Assembly (NCBI GenBank): GCA_903897985.1
Contig: CAIUDS010000237.1
Location: forward strand, 1 to 5,607
Source: an uncultured delta proteobacterium
GTDB lineage: Bacteria > RBG-13-61-14 > DRUE01
Reading direction: 5' to 3'
Length of the DNA stretch: 5,607 nt
A program made the translations under genes and the position numbers. Below the pieces are notes generated by a model. That model saw only the letters and a program-made list of their open reading frames with translations. It was not told where the DNA came from and did no database searches. Below, in pieces: positions 5,429 to 5,607 of this stretch; positions within the stretch are counted from its first letter, which is position 1; each line of letters starts with the position of its first letter.

Positions 5429-5607
5429 CCGCTCGACCTTTTTACATCCCTTAATCCCCTGTTAGTCCTTAGGTGGATTGACGGGGAGGAGGATTTTGTT
5501 TGGAGGAGCGAGGGAGAAGCGGAGGGAAGGTCAGAAAAGGGCAGGACCTAAGGGTTTATGGTTCAGGATTTTTCATTTTTGGGCAAAGAATCTAATTTTA
5601 AAAACAG
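5429..5607. other. non-coding right end with purine-rich stretch and a short heptamer copy
   Basis: No credible gene is visible here on either strand. The segment from 5502 to 5546 is 40 purines out of 45 on the + strand and rich in GG and GGG runs. It is bracketed by an 8-bp inverted repeat, CCTTAGGT at 5467-5474 and ACCTAAGG at 5546-5553. Two heptamer-like units, GTTTATG and GTTCAGG, follow at 5554-5567. The last 40 bases are AT-rich and may belong to a regulatory region of a gene outside the window. Confidence 0.5.

Overview
The window is a G+C-rich bacterial segment. It carries six protein genes packed head to tail on the + strand, then an AT-rich intergenic region with a histidine tRNA gene on the - strand. 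The lineage cannot be fixed from the sequence. A multi-subunit pyruvate-type 2-oxoacid:ferredoxin oxidoreductase, a HydB-type flavoprotein and an mglBA pair together suggest an anaerobic or fermentative, envelope-bearing bacterium, for example a deltaproteobacterial-type lineage or one of the uncultured candidate phyla. Placement at phylum level is a guess.

Region 1 (1-4040) is a redox operon. The first gene is the TPP-binding beta subunit of pyruvate:ferredoxin oxidoreductase (porB); the partner subunits presumably lie upstream of the window. It is followed at 35 nt by a NuoE-like [2Fe-2S] subunit. Next comes a NuoF-like flavoprotein with HydB/HndC architecture: N-terminal [2Fe-2S], FMN/NADH core, complex-I-type [4Fe-4S], and a C-terminal two-cluster ferredoxin domain. 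The last is a short 240-residue NuoG/HoxU-like subunit. It has one [2Fe-2S] and two [4Fe-4S] motifs, lacks the His-Cys3 cluster, and has an extra Cys4 zinc-ribbon-like C-terminus. No hydrogenase or formate dehydrogenase catalytic domain is present. The set looks like a BfuABC/HydABC-type NAD(H)-linked electron-transfer (possibly bifurcating or confurcating) module placed beside a 2-oxoacid oxidoreductase.

Region 2 (4105-5209) is mglB-mglA: a Roadblock/LC7 regulator and its Ras-like polarity GTPase. All nucleotide-binding motifs and the intrinsic catalytic residues Arg53 and Gln82 are present.

Region 3 (5210-5607) holds no protein gene. It contains two opposed arrays of a 7-bp repeat (GTTTNTR) that can fold into a long imperfect hairpin, and a complete tRNA-His(GUG) on the - strand with encoded G-1, C73 and CCA. 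The tRNA has a clear sigma70-type promoter to its right (TTGACA, 16 nt, TAGAAT). Beyond that lie a purine-rich stretch and a further short copy of the heptamer. mglA and the tRNA gene converge on the heptamer hairpin, which has a T-run on the tRNA side and may end the tRNA transcript.
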